Shown: piece by piece, positions 1 through 7,294 of the stretch
How positions within the stretch are numbered: position 1 is the first letter of the stretch
How the letters are laid out: each line of letters begins with the position of its first letter
From: JAHIKV01 sp965195225
GTDB taxonomy: Bacteria; Planctomycetota; Planctomycetia; Pirellulales; Thermoguttaceae
DNA: 24,359 bases
Assembly: GCA_965195225.1 (NCBI GenBank)
Contig: CBDAFL010000181.1
Coordinates: 1 to 24,359 of the forward strand
Direction: 5' to 3'
Made by a program: the position numbers and the translations under genes
Notes under the pieces: generated by a model
The model's input: the letters and a program-made list of their open reading frames with translations, nothing else
Told to the model about the DNA's origin: nothing
Database searches by the model: none

Positions 1-1475
1 ACCGTCCGCTCGATCTGGTCGCCGATGATTTCCGGGCAATCTTCCAGCGTGAAGCCGGGGATCGGTCGTCCGTCGGCGTCTTGAATTTCCACCCGCACGC
101 TCCCGGCGGCTGAGGTGGAATAGTTGATATCGAGCTGCTTGCCCTTGAACTTCAGCGGCTTGGTGACCATCTCGCCGCCCGCGTACGGCCCATGCACCGA
201 GGCGAATCCATCCAGACGCAGCGTCATCCGCTGAATGTGCCAGGATTTATGCCTGTAGTGTCGATTGACGTAGATCGACATCTCGGTCGGGCCGGTCTGC
301 ACCACGCCGTACACCGGGTAGTTCGCCCGCGTGGTCCAGTTGGCCGACCCGATCCCCGGTCGGACGAAGGCCTCCATGAAGGTTCGGTCGAAGAGATCGC
401 CGCCGCGGCTGGTCATCAGCACTGTGTCGGCGCAGTTGTCGGCGATGTCATCGTCCGCCCCTGCTTTAGGTGAAATGCCAAGCGCCGCGCACTGCTCATC
501 CGTTAATACCCGCTGCTTGTGCATGAAGCGCGGCGCCAGTGCGACGTAGATGTGCGGAGCACGGAAGTAAGGCTCGGTGGTCGTACAGTAAAATTGCTCC
601 GGCGGTATGAGGCCGTAATCGCCGAACTTCATCTTCACCGGCTTGGACCAGTGCAGGAGATCTGGAGACGTGGTTCGGGCAACCAATCGGTAAAATTTCC
701 CCAATGATCTTTCCGGCGGGACGTAGCGGGTATAGCAGATGTAGCGCTGTTCCAACTCGGACCAGAAGCACACCTGCCCCGCGTCGAATGCGTTGTACAG
801 TCGTCCGACCGTGAAAACAGGCTCATCGTGGAGTAGCTTCCATTTTAGCCTGTCGGTGGATACCCACACCCATATATGCTTGAACGGGTCGGTACAAAGG
901 TACCTGTGTGGCCCCCCCTTCCACTTCTCGTCCGGACCGGAAGTCACGGTAATGGCTTTGTACCGCTCCGAGGGCGGAACGCCCGCCCTGGTGTCGATGA
1001 AACCAAACCCGGGGAAGGGGTCGCGCACGATTATTACGTCGCTCTTGCAGAGGCGCGCGCCCAGCACGTTGTTCTCGCGCGAGCCGGCGACCTCGACGAG
1101 GCCGAGGTTCGGCTTGGTCCAGTGGATGCCGTCGGGGCTCTCGGCGAGGCAATCGAGAAGCACGTCATCGGCTTTGGGCTTGGCCGTGTAGCTCATGCGG
1201 TACGTCTGCCCAATCTTGATGACATGCACCCCCGTGGCATAGATTTTCCCCTCCCAGGGGCGGTCGTATTTGAGGACCGTCTCCGCCGGCTTGGGCTTGC
1301 AAAGCTCCAGACGCGTACCCTCCAGCCGGTCGATCAGGTAGTGATCGACGAAAAGCTCCCGCCGCGAGCCGATGTCTCGGACGGCAACCTCCTCCGCCTG
1401 CCCAACGGCGCCGGCGAGGCCGACGACTAAAGCGAATGACATTAGCCCGATCGTGAACTTGCTGAAGCGCGACAT
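1..1475 (-). CDS. Secreted GH32/GH43-like beta-propeller protein, C-terminus outside window
   Basis: An open frame runs from an ATG at 1475 to the window edge with no stop that I found, giving about 491 residues; the C-terminus is missing. GAGG lies eight bases before the ATG. The N-terminus (MSRFSKFTIGLMSFALVVG, then AGAVGQAEE) is a signal peptide, so the protein is exported. The mature part opens with SRRELFVDHYLIDRLEGTRL and continues with a run of short beta-strand motifs (WEGKIYATGVHVI, DGIHWTKPNLG, DLLHWSKPVK). This pattern is typical of a large planctomycete family often called glycosyl hydrolase family 32-like. Five-bladed propellers of this type cleave or bind glycans, but I cannot point to a verified catalytic acid pair, so activity is not claimed. 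Upstream is a palindromic repeat, then the DUF1559 gene on the same strand. Confidence 0.75.
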   Translation of the reverse strand, partial: MSRFSKFTIGLMSFALVVGLAGAVGQAEEVAVRDIGSRRELFVDHYLIDRLEGTRLELCKPKPAETVLKYDRPWEGKIYATGVHVIKIGQTYRMSYTAKPKADDVLLDCLAESPDGIHWTKPNLGLVEVAGSRENNVLGARLCKSDVIIVRDPFPGFGFIDTRAGVPPSERYKAITVTSGPDEKWKGGPHRYLCTDPFKHIWVWVSTDRLKWKLLHDEPVFTVGRLYNAFDAGQVCFWSELEQRYICYTRYVPPERSLGKFYRLVARTTSPDLLHWSKPVKMKFGDYGLIPPEQFYCTTTEPYFRAPHIYVALAPRFMHKQRVLTDEQCAALGISPKAGADDDIADNCADTVLMTSRGGDLFDRTFMEAFVRPGIGSANWTTRANYPVYGVVQTGPTEMSIYVNRHYRHKSWHIQRMTLRLDGFASVHGPYAGGEMVTKPLKFKGKQLDINYSTSAAGSVRVEIQDADGRPIPGFTLEDCPEIIGDQIERT

Positions 1476-1508
1476 AGTTGGTTCCTCTTGGTTGCAAAAC
1501 GGAAAGGG

Positions 1509-1596
1509 GTAGGGTGGGACTTTTCGCGGCGCAGTCCCACCATCTTGCTTGAACGAATCCTTGTGGTGGGACTGCGCTGCGCTTGTCCCACCCTAC
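1509..1596. repeat. GTAGG...CCTAC palindromic unit, copy 1
   Basis: An 88-bp imperfect palindrome lies between two minus-strand genes. It begins GTAGGGTGGGAC and ends GTCCCACCCTAC. The right arm reads GGTGGGACTGCGCTGCGC; the left arm is partly degenerate (TTTTCGCGGCGCAG). The loop contains CTTGAACGAATCCTTG, which is also found in the copy at 4068-4154. Shared arms and a shared loop show that this is a dispersed family, not a chance hairpin. Confidence 0.85.
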
Positions 1597-1654
1597 ATTC
1601 CTGATATTCCCCACAAAAAGTGGCCGGTAAAAAACGGGTTGGTAGGTAGGGTGT

Positions 1655-1676
1655 GTGCTTACCCGCACACGGTTGG
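1655..1676. repeat. Short hairpin just after the DUF1559 stop
   Basis: A small inverted repeat (GTGTG ... CACAC) lies directly 3' of the minus-strand stop at 1677, next to GGTAGGTAGGGTG. It resembles a degraded half of the GTAGGGTG palindrome family. It could act as an RNA 3'-end hairpin, but there is no clear T-tract. Confidence 0.3.
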
Positions 1677-2702
1677 CTAGAACTTCTTGCCGTCGATTGT
1701 CAGGCCGTCATGGCGGTTGCCCAAGCGGTAATGCGTTTCCAGATCGATCGAATAGTTTATGAACCGCACCGAACCGTCACAGAAGGCCATGTGGAGGCCG
1801 ATGGCGTGGGCGCTGCCGAAAGACACTCTACCTCCGTAGCCGGCTTGGTCTTGCACCGGCTGAAACACCACGTCGTTAGTGGTCCATCGCAACGTGTCGC
1901 AGTCCCAGCCGCTATTCCAACCCTGGTCGTCGCAACCGCTCAGTCCGTTGTCGTAGTGATCTGGATTGAGGCACTTTTCCCCCGCCAAGTAGGTGTTGCT
2001 GGTGCCATCGGTAATTGAGGATATGAGCGTTTCGCTGCGAGTGTAAAAAATGCCACCGAGGTCGGGCGTTCCGATAATGATCGTCGCCCAGTCGCTGGCG
2101 CTCATGGCGTCGCCGGCCGCAACGGAAGCCGGAACGCTCAACCCACTTACGGGAGGAAAGACTCCGCCGGATCCGGCGTAGTCGCTACGACCCAGCACCG
2201 TGGGTTGGGGATTGGGGAGGTTGTTGTAAGGGGAATAGGTGTGAAGGGCCGGAAACGGGTAGGCGATTGCGGGACGGCGGCTGGGACAATGGTAAGTTGC
2301 CAGGGGCGTTGATGCGCACACGCACATTTTCTGCCGGTCCCCATCGTCGCCCAGATCGTGCAACGCCGGCTGCTCTATGTAGGGGAGGATATTGTAGAGC
2401 CAGCCGCCGGGTTGCCGTTTATCGAATCCGCGCGTCGGTTCACCGGCGAAAAGAGCATACCAACCGGCCGTCGGCAGAAACCCCTGTATCTCTTCGTGGC
2501 TAAGGCAGGCCAGCGAGATTTGTTTCAGATGGTTGCTGCACTGTACCCTACGCGCGGCCTCGCGCGCCGCCTGCACCGCGGGCAGCAACAGCGCGATCAA
2601 TATGCCGATGATCGTGATCACGACCAAAAGCTCAACCAGCGTGAAACCGCGGAATCTCCCGTTTCCGATGGCTGATGGCCGATTTTTCTGATTGCCTGAC
2701 AT
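1677..2702 (-). CDS. DUF1559 prepilin-like protein (own internal start)
   Basis: A 341-residue planctomycete DUF1559 (SBP_bac_10-type) protein. From the ATG at 2702 it reads MSGNQ..., then a type IV pilin-like N-terminus: RFRGFTLVELLVVITIIGIL with the conserved Glu at position 5 after Gly, followed by LPAVQAAREAARR. The C-terminus has the family signature H-x(n)-FCDGSVRFI. Such proteins are anchored by the N-terminal helix and exported by a pseudopilin-type system; planctomycetes encode very many and their individual roles are unknown. AAGGAG at 2709-2714, six bases before the ATG, supports independent initiation. The same frame is open upstream into the Kelch/PEP-CTERM gene, so a fused product is also possible. 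Confidence 0.9.
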   Translation of the reverse strand: MSGNQKNRPSAIGNGRFRGFTLVELLVVITIIGILIALLLPAVQAAREAARRVQCSNHLKQISLACLSHEEIQGFLPTAGWYALFAGEPTRGFDKRQPGGWLYNILPYIEQPALHDLGDDGDRQKMCVCASTPLATYHCPSRRPAIAYPFPALHTYSPYNNLPNPQPTVLGRSDYAGSGGVFPPVSGLSVPASVAAGDAMSASDWATIIIGTPDLGGIFYTRSETLISSITDGTSNTYLAGEKCLNPDHYDNGLSGCDDQGWNSGWDCDTLRWTTNDVVFQPVQDQAGYGGRVSFGSAHAIGLHMAFCDGSVRFINYSIDLETHYRLGNRHDGLTIDGKKF

Positions 2703-4040
2703 CGCGAACTCCTTATAGTATACATCACAAGTCACCAATCGTCCACGCCTCCGCCAACCGTATAGCAGCAGCGCCAGGGCGGCGGCACCCAAGAGGCTGA
2801 GCGTACCCGGCTCGGGCACCTCTTGAATCGTGCCGACCAAGTAGAGATCGGGGTGATGGCTGAACGGCTCGCCTTCTATCACCGAACCGTTGGTTTCGCC
2901 ACCTATCAAGTAGATATGGTTGCCTTCGACAATGGTCGTCGGAAAGAGATTGTTCAACGGCAGGGGATCGGCGGTTCCGAACTCGCCCGATTCCGTGTCG
3001 TAGACGAACACGTCGCTGTAATAGTTTCGATCGGTATAATGTTGGAAAGGCGTGCCGTACTTCGGTGTGACCAAACCGTCCGGACCGAGGACATTGTCAA
3101 ACTGATAGCCGCCGACCAGAAGAATATAGCGGTCGAAGGCTACGATCTGCCCGGACGGGAAACCGCCGGACGACACGGGCATATCGGCAAGCCGCTGCCA
3201 ATTGTCCGTGGCCGCGTCATACCGCCAGTTATCGACGGTCGTGCAGTAGGTTCCGGTCGGATTGTCGTTGCCGGCTGAGCCCGCCATCAGGTAAAGCTTT
3301 CCGTCGACGGCTGCCACACTCGGGGTGTTGCGCGGTGTGCCCGGACAGTCCGAAAGCTGTGTCCAGCCCGCAGCGAGGTTGTCCGTGTCGAGCATCAGCA
3401 GTTTCGCTCCGACCGGGTTTGTATAAATCACGGTAGAAGACGCCTGTCCAGCAGTTTGGGCCCCGCCGCACACATAGATCTTCGACCCGATGGTGGCGAT
3501 CCCGCTGCCGAACGCGGGCCACGGCAACGACGGCAGCGAACTCCAAGACCATACGCCTTCAACCGACTTTGACAGGCGGTGGCCGGCGCTATACGTATAC
3601 GGCGCCGTGTAGTTGAATCCGCCCCAACAATAGAGTTGATTGTTGACGGTAATCGAGGGAAGCATCTGCCGGGCAACGCCGGGAAAGTCGGGTAGGTTTT
3701 GCCAGCCCGTCTCCGGCGACGCGAGGTTCAATCCCCAGGCTTTCTGGACGAAAGCATAGGGAAGTGGATATTTGTATGCTTTTTCGGGTGGCATGCAACT
3801 GTTGTTGTAGTATCCGGTGGCTGTGACCAGGGTGCCGTCGATAATGCCGCCGGCGCTGTCTTGAAAACCCTGCGGCAGCGAAGGCCCCTTCTTCCACTCG
3901 ATCGACAACATCGGTTTCAGCGACGCCTGCGGCTGCGGCGCGTAGGGGCCGTCCGCTCCGACGGCAATAGGCGGGGCAGCGAAGCTCACTGCCACGGCCA
4001 GCCCGAGCACGGAAAAAAAGCGTTTCGCAATGGCGTTCAT
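1677..4040 (-). CDS. Kelch-repeat PEP-CTERM protein reading through into DUF1559
   Basis: One uninterrupted 787-codon frame. Residues 1-29 are a signal peptide (MNAIAKRFFSVLGLAVAVSF). Residues 40-400 carry Kelch-like beta-propeller motifs with GG turns (NQLYCWGGFN, SKIYVCGGAQ, GKLYLMAGSA, RYILLVGGYQ, NHIYLIGGET). Residues 408-434 are a PEP-CTERM sorting signal: VPEPGTLSLLG, a hydrophobic helix, then WRRRGR. This domain normally ends the protein, being trimmed by an exosortase. Here no stop follows; twelve more codons lead straight to the DUF1559 Met at residue 447. A +1 shift just after WRRR would meet TGA within a few codons, so a recent one-base change or a sequence error could explain the missing stop. 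I regard this as two genes whose separating stop is lost. Signal peptide and start at 4040 look sound. Confidence 0.75.
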   Translation of the reverse strand: MNAIAKRFFSVLGLAVAVSFAAPPIAVGADGPYAPQPQASLKPMLSIEWKKGPSLPQGFQDSAGGIIDGTLVTATGYYNNSCMPPEKAYKYPLPYAFVQKAWGLNLASPETGWQNLPDFPGVARQMLPSITVNNQLYCWGGFNYTAPYTYSAGHRLSKSVEGVWSWSSLPSLPWPAFGSGIATIGSKIYVCGGAQTAGQASSTVIYTNPVGAKLLMLDTDNLAAGWTQLSDCPGTPRNTPSVAAVDGKLYLMAGSAGNDNPTGTYCTTVDNWRYDAATDNWQRLADMPVSSGGFPSGQIVAFDRYILLVGGYQFDNVLGPDGLVTPKYGTPFQHYTDRNYYSDVFVYDTESGEFGTADPLPLNNLFPTTIVEGNHIYLIGGETNGSVIEGEPFSHHPDLYLVGTIQEVPEPGTLSLLGAAALALLLYGWRRRGRLVTCDVYYKEFAMSGNQKNRPSAIGNGRFRGFTLVELLVVITIIGILIALLLPAVQAAREAARRVQCSNHLKQISLACLSHEEIQGFLPTAGWYALFAGEPTRGFDKRQPGGWLYNILPYIEQPALHDLGDDGDRQKMCVCASTPLATYHCPSRRPAIAYPFPALHTYSPYNNLPNPQPTVLGRSDYAGSGGVFPPVSGLSVPASVAAGDAMSASDWATIIIGTPDLGGIFYTRSETLISSITDGTSNTYLAGEKCLNPDHYDNGLSGCDDQGWNSGWDCDTLRWTTNDVVFQPVQDQAGYGGRVSFGSAHAIGLHMAFCDGSVRFINYSIDLETHYRLGNRHDGLTIDGKKF
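2709..2714 (-). promoter_or_regulatory. Internal ribosome binding site for DUF1559 gene
   Basis: On the minus strand AAGGAG is followed by TTCGCG and then ATG at 2702. This near-consensus site, inside the long fused frame, argues that the DUF1559 part is translated on its own. Confidence 0.7.
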
Positions 4041-4067
4041 GGTGTATATCCGCTTGTGTCATGAGGG

Positions 4068-4154
4068 GTAGGGTGGGACAAGCGCAGCGCAGTCCCACCA
4101 TCTCGCTTGAACGAATCCTTGTGGTGGGGCTGCGCTGCGCTTGTCCCACCCTAC
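4068..4154. repeat. GTAGG...CCTAC palindromic unit, copy 2
   Basis: An 87-bp unit with about 33-bp arms that match with one mismatch: GTAGGGTGGGACAAGCGC... on the left and ...GCGCTTGTCCCACCCTAC on the right. The loop has CGCTTGAACGAATCCTTG, almost identical to the loop at 1509-1596. It lies just upstream of the Kelch/PEP-CTERM start. Confidence 0.9.
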
Positions 4155-4202
4155 ATTCGATTTCTTGGCCGATCCTAAAGCATAACCTACACGTCGTAAA
4201 TG

Positions 4203-4253
4203 ATCCACAAAGGACACGAATACTCTTCGTGCCCGTTCGTGCCCTTCGTGGAT
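4203..4253. repeat. CACGAA-type inverted repeat
   Basis: ATCCACAAAGGACACGAA pairs with TTCGTGCCCTTCGTGGAT with two mismatches across a 15-base loop. Further TTCGTGCC copies lie in the loop, so it also has tandem character. A second, unrelated palindrome in the same gene gap. Confidence 0.8.
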
Positions 4254-4266
4254 GTAAAATCTCTGT

Positions 4267-4289
4267 CCCCTCTCCCAAAGGGAGAGGGG
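4267..4289. repeat. CCCCTCTCCC palindrome, copy 1
   Basis: A perfect 10-bp arm (CCCCTCTCCC / GGGAGAGGGG) around AAA. The same arm sequence recurs at 15881-15906, so this is a dispersed family member. Confidence 0.85.
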
Positions 4290-4296
4290 AGTTGTT

Positions 4297-4327
4297 GTTG
4301 GGGTGGCAGTTCAACTGCCGCCCCAAC
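4297..4327. repeat. GGCAGTT-AACTGCC palindrome at PEP-CTERM gene 3' end
   Basis: A 31-base palindrome: GTTGGGGTGGCAGTT, one base, then AACTGCCGCCCCAAC, with one mismatch that would be a G-U pair. It begins three bases after the minus-strand stop codon of the gene at 4331 and could fold at the mRNA 3' end, although no T-tract follows. Its core recurs inside both FecR-like genes (6968-6988 and 23625-23649). Confidence 0.85.
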
Positions 4328-4330
4328 GAT

Positions 4331-5077
4331 TTACTTCCGCTTACGCCATGCGTAGCACAGCAGGCCGATCAGACCGGTGGCCAACAATGCCAACGTCGAC
4401 GGTTCAGGCACCGCGTCCACGAAGTAGGCATTACCGCTATTGCCACAGTAGAACAAGAACTTGCTGTATGCTCCGGCATGTCGGAAGGGCAAAGCGGCCG
4501 ACGTATTACCGTCAACCGTGAGCGTGAACGTCTGGGCAGTCACGTCCAAGTCCAGCGCCCACTTTTGCCACACGTCGGCCGTATAGCTGACACCCGTGTT
4601 GCCGTAAGAGGTGTCGTCGTGGTACGCGATGCCGTAGTCGTCTCCGCTTGAATAAGCGACCCACGGGGCCGCGAGCGTTATGCTGTCGTCGGTGAAGAAA
4701 TCGGCGTTGCTCGCGGTGCTGGGTAAGCACATCATCCACTCCACCTGGACCGAGCCGGTACTGACCGCGTTTTCAAGCGTCGCCGTAACGGGGTTCCAAT
4801 TACCCGTTATCCCAAGGTACTGATCTCCTTGGAAAGGACCGGGAACCGTCGCGGTACCAAAGGTCGTGGTAGAGCCGTCTAGGACGACGCCGGCTGTGCC
4901 ATCCACGGACCAGGTGCCCGGCAGCACCCCGTTGTCTGGGGCTGCCCCGACCGTCCCTGTTTCAAAATCGTCGAAAAACTCCACCCCGGCGGCGGAGCTG
5001 ATGGTCATCGCTTGTGCCGAAGCGGCGACCAGCAGAAACATCCCTATTACAGCAGCGATTGCAAGTAACTTTCTCAT
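4331..5077 (-). CDS. PEP-CTERM secreted protein, LamG-like
   Basis: 248 residues from the ATG at 5077 (MRKLLAIAAVIGMFLLVAAS, a clear signal peptide ending ASAQA). An ATG three codons upstream at 5086 is possible, but AAGGA at 5087-5091 is spaced for the inner ATG. The body, about 30-220, has FFDDFETGTVG near its start and alternating beta strands with W residues (WVAYSSGDDYGI, WQKWALDLDV, FTLTVDG), consistent with a concanavalin-A/LamG-like jelly roll; I see no catalytic signature. The C-terminus is a textbook PEP-CTERM signal: VPEPSTLALLATGLIGLLC then AWRKRK. The protein would be exported and processed by an exosortase/rhombosortase-type system not present in this window. Confidence 0.88.
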   Translation of the reverse strand: MRKLLAIAAVIGMFLLVAASAQAMTISSAAGVEFFDDFETGTVGAAPDNGVLPGTWSVDGTAGVVLDGSTTTFGTATVPGPFQGDQYLGITGNWNPVTATLENAVSTGSVQVEWMMCLPSTASNADFFTDDSITLAAPWVAYSSGDDYGIAYHDDTSYGNTGVSYTADVWQKWALDLDVTAQTFTLTVDGNTSAALPFRHAGAYSKFLFYCGNSGNAYFVDAVPEPSTLALLATGLIGLLCYAWRKRK

Positions 5078-5237
5078 GGTAACCATCCTTCATCATCATA
5101 AAAAGGACAAAACTGTTTTCGGGCGGAACACCCACCCGAACACTAAAACGACACTAACCGTTCGCGGGCCGCCGGCGACATGCCAGCACTACAAATCCCG
5201 TTGTTACGGTTCTCACTTCTCCTCCGCTCTGAACGTC

Positions 5238-5301
5238 GTAGGGTGCGTGGAACGCACCGATCGAACTCGTGATTTTTCGTGGTGCGTTTCACGCACCCTA
5301 C
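5238..5301. repeat. GTAGG...CCTAC palindromic unit, variant 3
   Basis: A 64-bp palindrome with 21-bp arms and one mismatch: GTAGGGTGCGTGGAACGCAC and the return arm ending CACGCACCCTAC. The loop is 22 bases and includes TCGAAC. Arm ends match the units at 1509 and 4068 although the inner arm differs, suggesting compensatory change or replacement of the stem interior. Confidence 0.85.
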
Positions 5302-5342
5302 CGCTTGCCGACCCGCGCGACGGCCGCTTGCTTCGCCCGGGG

Positions 5343-5359
5343 CGCGACCATCGGTCGCG
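5343..5359. repeat. CGCGACC hairpin after FecR-like gene
   Basis: CGCGACC-ATC-GGTCGCG is a perfect 7-bp stem with a three-base loop, located three bases past the minus-strand stop at 5363. It may act as an mRNA 3' hairpin; no T-tract follows on the minus strand. Confidence 0.6.
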
Positions 5360-5362
5360 GCT

Positions 5363-7294
5363 TTATGGACCATTCATGGTTTCACCTCCTTCGCCCTTTG
5401 GTTCGTTCGCGTCGACCTGCATCAGATCCAGCCGTGGATCGCCGAACATGGTCCAATCGCCATGGGCCTCGCTGTTCCCGCCGTCGGTGGTCGCCAACGT
5501 CAGAAAACGGTCGTCCTCGCCGATTGCAATCAAGACCGGAAACGCGCCGCTGTAGCCGTTTACCTCGCGGCACTCGAAACGCACTTTACCGTCGACCAGC
5601 ACCCAAAGGTCGGCGGACACCCTCACGCCGCTCGGGGAATACATTGCCTCGCTGATGTTGCCCGCCACGGCACGGAATCGCAGCAGCTTGCAACTGGGGT
5701 TCGCGAGCCGGATCGCCTCCAAGTCGAAGGTGATTCCCTTGTTGGCGTGCAGGAACAACAGGCAATGAGGAGTCGCGGCGTAGTCGATGCCCCCCAAGGT
5801 CGCCCTGGACGGCGGGTCGGTGGGAATCTTGCCGCCCGCCCATATCGGCTTCCACGTTTCACTGGTGGTATTGGGAAAGCCGGCGAACATACTACCGGCG
5901 GAATCGACTTGCACCGCGTTCTTGCCGCCGTCGGGAATGAACACGCCGTCCACCAGCGGCAGCGCCTCGGCACGATGATACTTTCCGTCGCCGAAAAACC
6001 ATAAGTCCGCATCCTTTGGCGTCATCGCGTATGCTTGCCCGTTGGTCGGATCGATGCCGCGGTTGCGCCGGCCGGAAAAACCGTCGCCGCCGGCCACCAC
6101 GTCGACCAGGTCCAGCCTCTTGTATGTCACCTTGGGAATCCTGCGCGTAAAATCGGCCGTCTTGGCCGACGCGCCAAGCACCGTGACGCGAGGCTCGTCG
6201 CCACCGTCCACTCGGGCCGATTCATTCTCGCGCAAGACCACGTTCTGCCCGCGACCTTCGCCCGAGACTACTTGCACCTTCACCGAACCGCGGAAGACGC
6301 GCGACGTGGTAGTTCCCTCCCCACTCACCTCGACGCCGAACTCAGTGCCCAGGTCAGTGACGACGGCCGTGGGAGTGCGGACGGAGAAGAGGGGAGAGAC
6401 CGGGAGACCGGGAGACAAGGAGACGGGGAGACGGGGAGATGGGGCATCGGCCTTCTTCCCCTTGTCTCCTTGTCTCTTTGTCTCCTTGTCTTCCCCCACC
6501 CGCGCGGTTAGCTTGCCTAACGAAAGATAGCCGCCGGCGGTGGATTCGACCTCGTAGGTGCAGGGGCCTTCTAGGATCACCTTCGCCCCGGAGTCGTAGG
6601 TGATTTCCATCAGGCCGGAGTCGAGGATGTATTTCCTGCCCAAGGAAACGCGGGCATATCCTGGCGGCGGCAGGTAGTGGGGATCGTCCGACCATTTCAC
6701 ATCAACCATGCCGGTGATCCGGCCGACAAACACCATCTCCGGCATGGCGTCCGACGGAACCGACTGCGCCGGCGCCTCGGCGATATGTTGGTGAGGGGTG
6801 ATTTTGTACGCCCAAAACCCCAGTATCGCCACGCCCATGATCACCGTGGCGACCATGTAGGAGAACGCCCAACTTCCGACAAAGGGGGCAGCGGGTAGTG
6901 GGTAGTTGGTAGTGGATAGTGTGGGGAACGGGGGTTCGGGGTCTGGGGTTTGGGGCCATTGGCCTGACGGCGGTTCAACTGCCGCACCAGCAGAGAAAGG
7001 TTCCGAATCCCGAACCCCGCCCCCCGCTTCCCCATCAATAGCCGGTAAACCGACCACCCCTAACCCATCGACGTTCTCGTCAACGCCCTCGTCTATTCCG
7101 ACGCAGGACGCGAGCAAGGAAGCATGGGTACAGACGGCGACGAATGTGTCGCGATTGGAGGGATCCTCGTCCAAGAGCGAGTTGAGCCGGTCGCGCTGCG
7201 GCCCCGTAAGCCGGCCTTCCAGATAGAGGACCACCAGCTCCATCAATTCGTCGCCCAGGGCGGCGGGATCGAATTGTACGTCGCCTTCATTCAT
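5363..7294 (-). CDS. FecR-like membrane protein with NPCBM-type C-terminus (copy A)
   Basis: About 643 residues from the ATG at 7294, which overlaps the 3' end of the sigma gene; a TTG three codons earlier lacks a well-placed ribosome site. N-terminus (1-75): short cytoplasmic helical region (LMELVVLYLEGRLTGPQRDR, a zinc-less anti-sigma-like motif common in planctomycetes). About 85-138: low-complexity insert. About 140-161: membrane helix (WAFSYMVATVIMGVAILGFW). About 185-360: FecR-like beta domain, with GKYTL-type LGRKYILDSGLMEITYDSGA and TPTAVVTDLGTEFGVEV. Around 265-302 a repeat-derived insert. About 400-630: NPCBM/NEW2-like beta sandwich (GGIDYAATPHCLLFLHANKG, RFECREVNGYSG) that probably senses carbohydrate outside. 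Coupling to an ECF sigma suggests an anti-sigma or signal-transducing role; partner binding is inferred. Confidence 0.85.
   Translation of the reverse strand: MNEGDVQFDPAALGDELMELVVLYLEGRLTGPQRDRLNSLLDEDPSNRDTFVAVCTHASLLASCVGIDEGVDENVDGLGVVGLPAIDGEAGGGVRDSEPFSAGAAVEPPSGQWPQTPDPEPPFPTLSTTNYPLPAAPFVGSWAFSYMVATVIMGVAILGFWAYKITPHQHIAEAPAQSVPSDAMPEMVFVGRITGMVDVKWSDDPHYLPPPGYARVSLGRKYILDSGLMEITYDSGAKVILEGPCTYEVESTAGGYLSLGKLTARVGEDKETKRQGDKGKKADAPSPRLPVSLSPGLPVSPLFSVRTPTAVVTDLGTEFGVEVSGEGTTTSRVFRGSVKVQVVSGEGRGQNVVLRENESARVDGGDEPRVTVLGASAKTADFTRRIPKVTYKRLDLVDVVAGGDGFSGRRNRGIDPTNGQAYAMTPKDADLWFFGDGKYHRAEALPLVDGVFIPDGGKNAVQVDSAGSMFAGFPNTTSETWKPIWAGGKIPTDPPSRATLGGIDYAATPHCLLFLHANKGITFDLEAIRLANPSCKLLRFRAVAGNISEAMYSPSGVRVSADLWVLVDGKVRFECREVNGYSGAFPVLIAIGEDDRFLTLATTDGGNSEAHGDWTMFGDPRLDLMQVDANEPKGEGGETMNGP
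6389..6498. repeat. In-frame inverted tandem repeat in FecR A (site 2)
   Basis: Left arm: imperfect 8-bp units of the GGAGACCG/GGAGACGG type. Right arm: inverted 8-bp units of the TTGTCTCC type. The arms are separated by a GGCATCGGCC spacer. On the coding strand this adds about 36 charged or proline-rich residues (EDKETKRQGDKGKKADAPSP...) between GKLTARV and FSVRTPTAVV with no frame change. Confidence 0.88.
6497..6880 (-). repeat. 384-bp inverted duplication, arm A
   Basis: This part of FecR A matches 23733-24116 on the opposite strand without gaps. In the first 131 bp (6750-6880 against 23733-23863) I count five mismatches; similarity falls towards the far end. It codes for the membrane helix and the first half of the FecR domain. 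Confidence 0.85.
6881..7010. repeat. In-frame low-complexity repeat in FecR A (site 1)
   Basis: Heptamer-like units GGTAGTG/GGTAGTT/GGATAGTG, then GGTTCGGGGTCTGGGG and an inverted counterpart CCGAATCCCGAACCCC, with the GGCGGTTCAACTGCCGC palindrome at 6968-6988 between them. It is translated in frame as a Pro/Thr-rich linker (PEPPFPTLSTTNYPLP) before the membrane helix. Confidence 0.8.
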
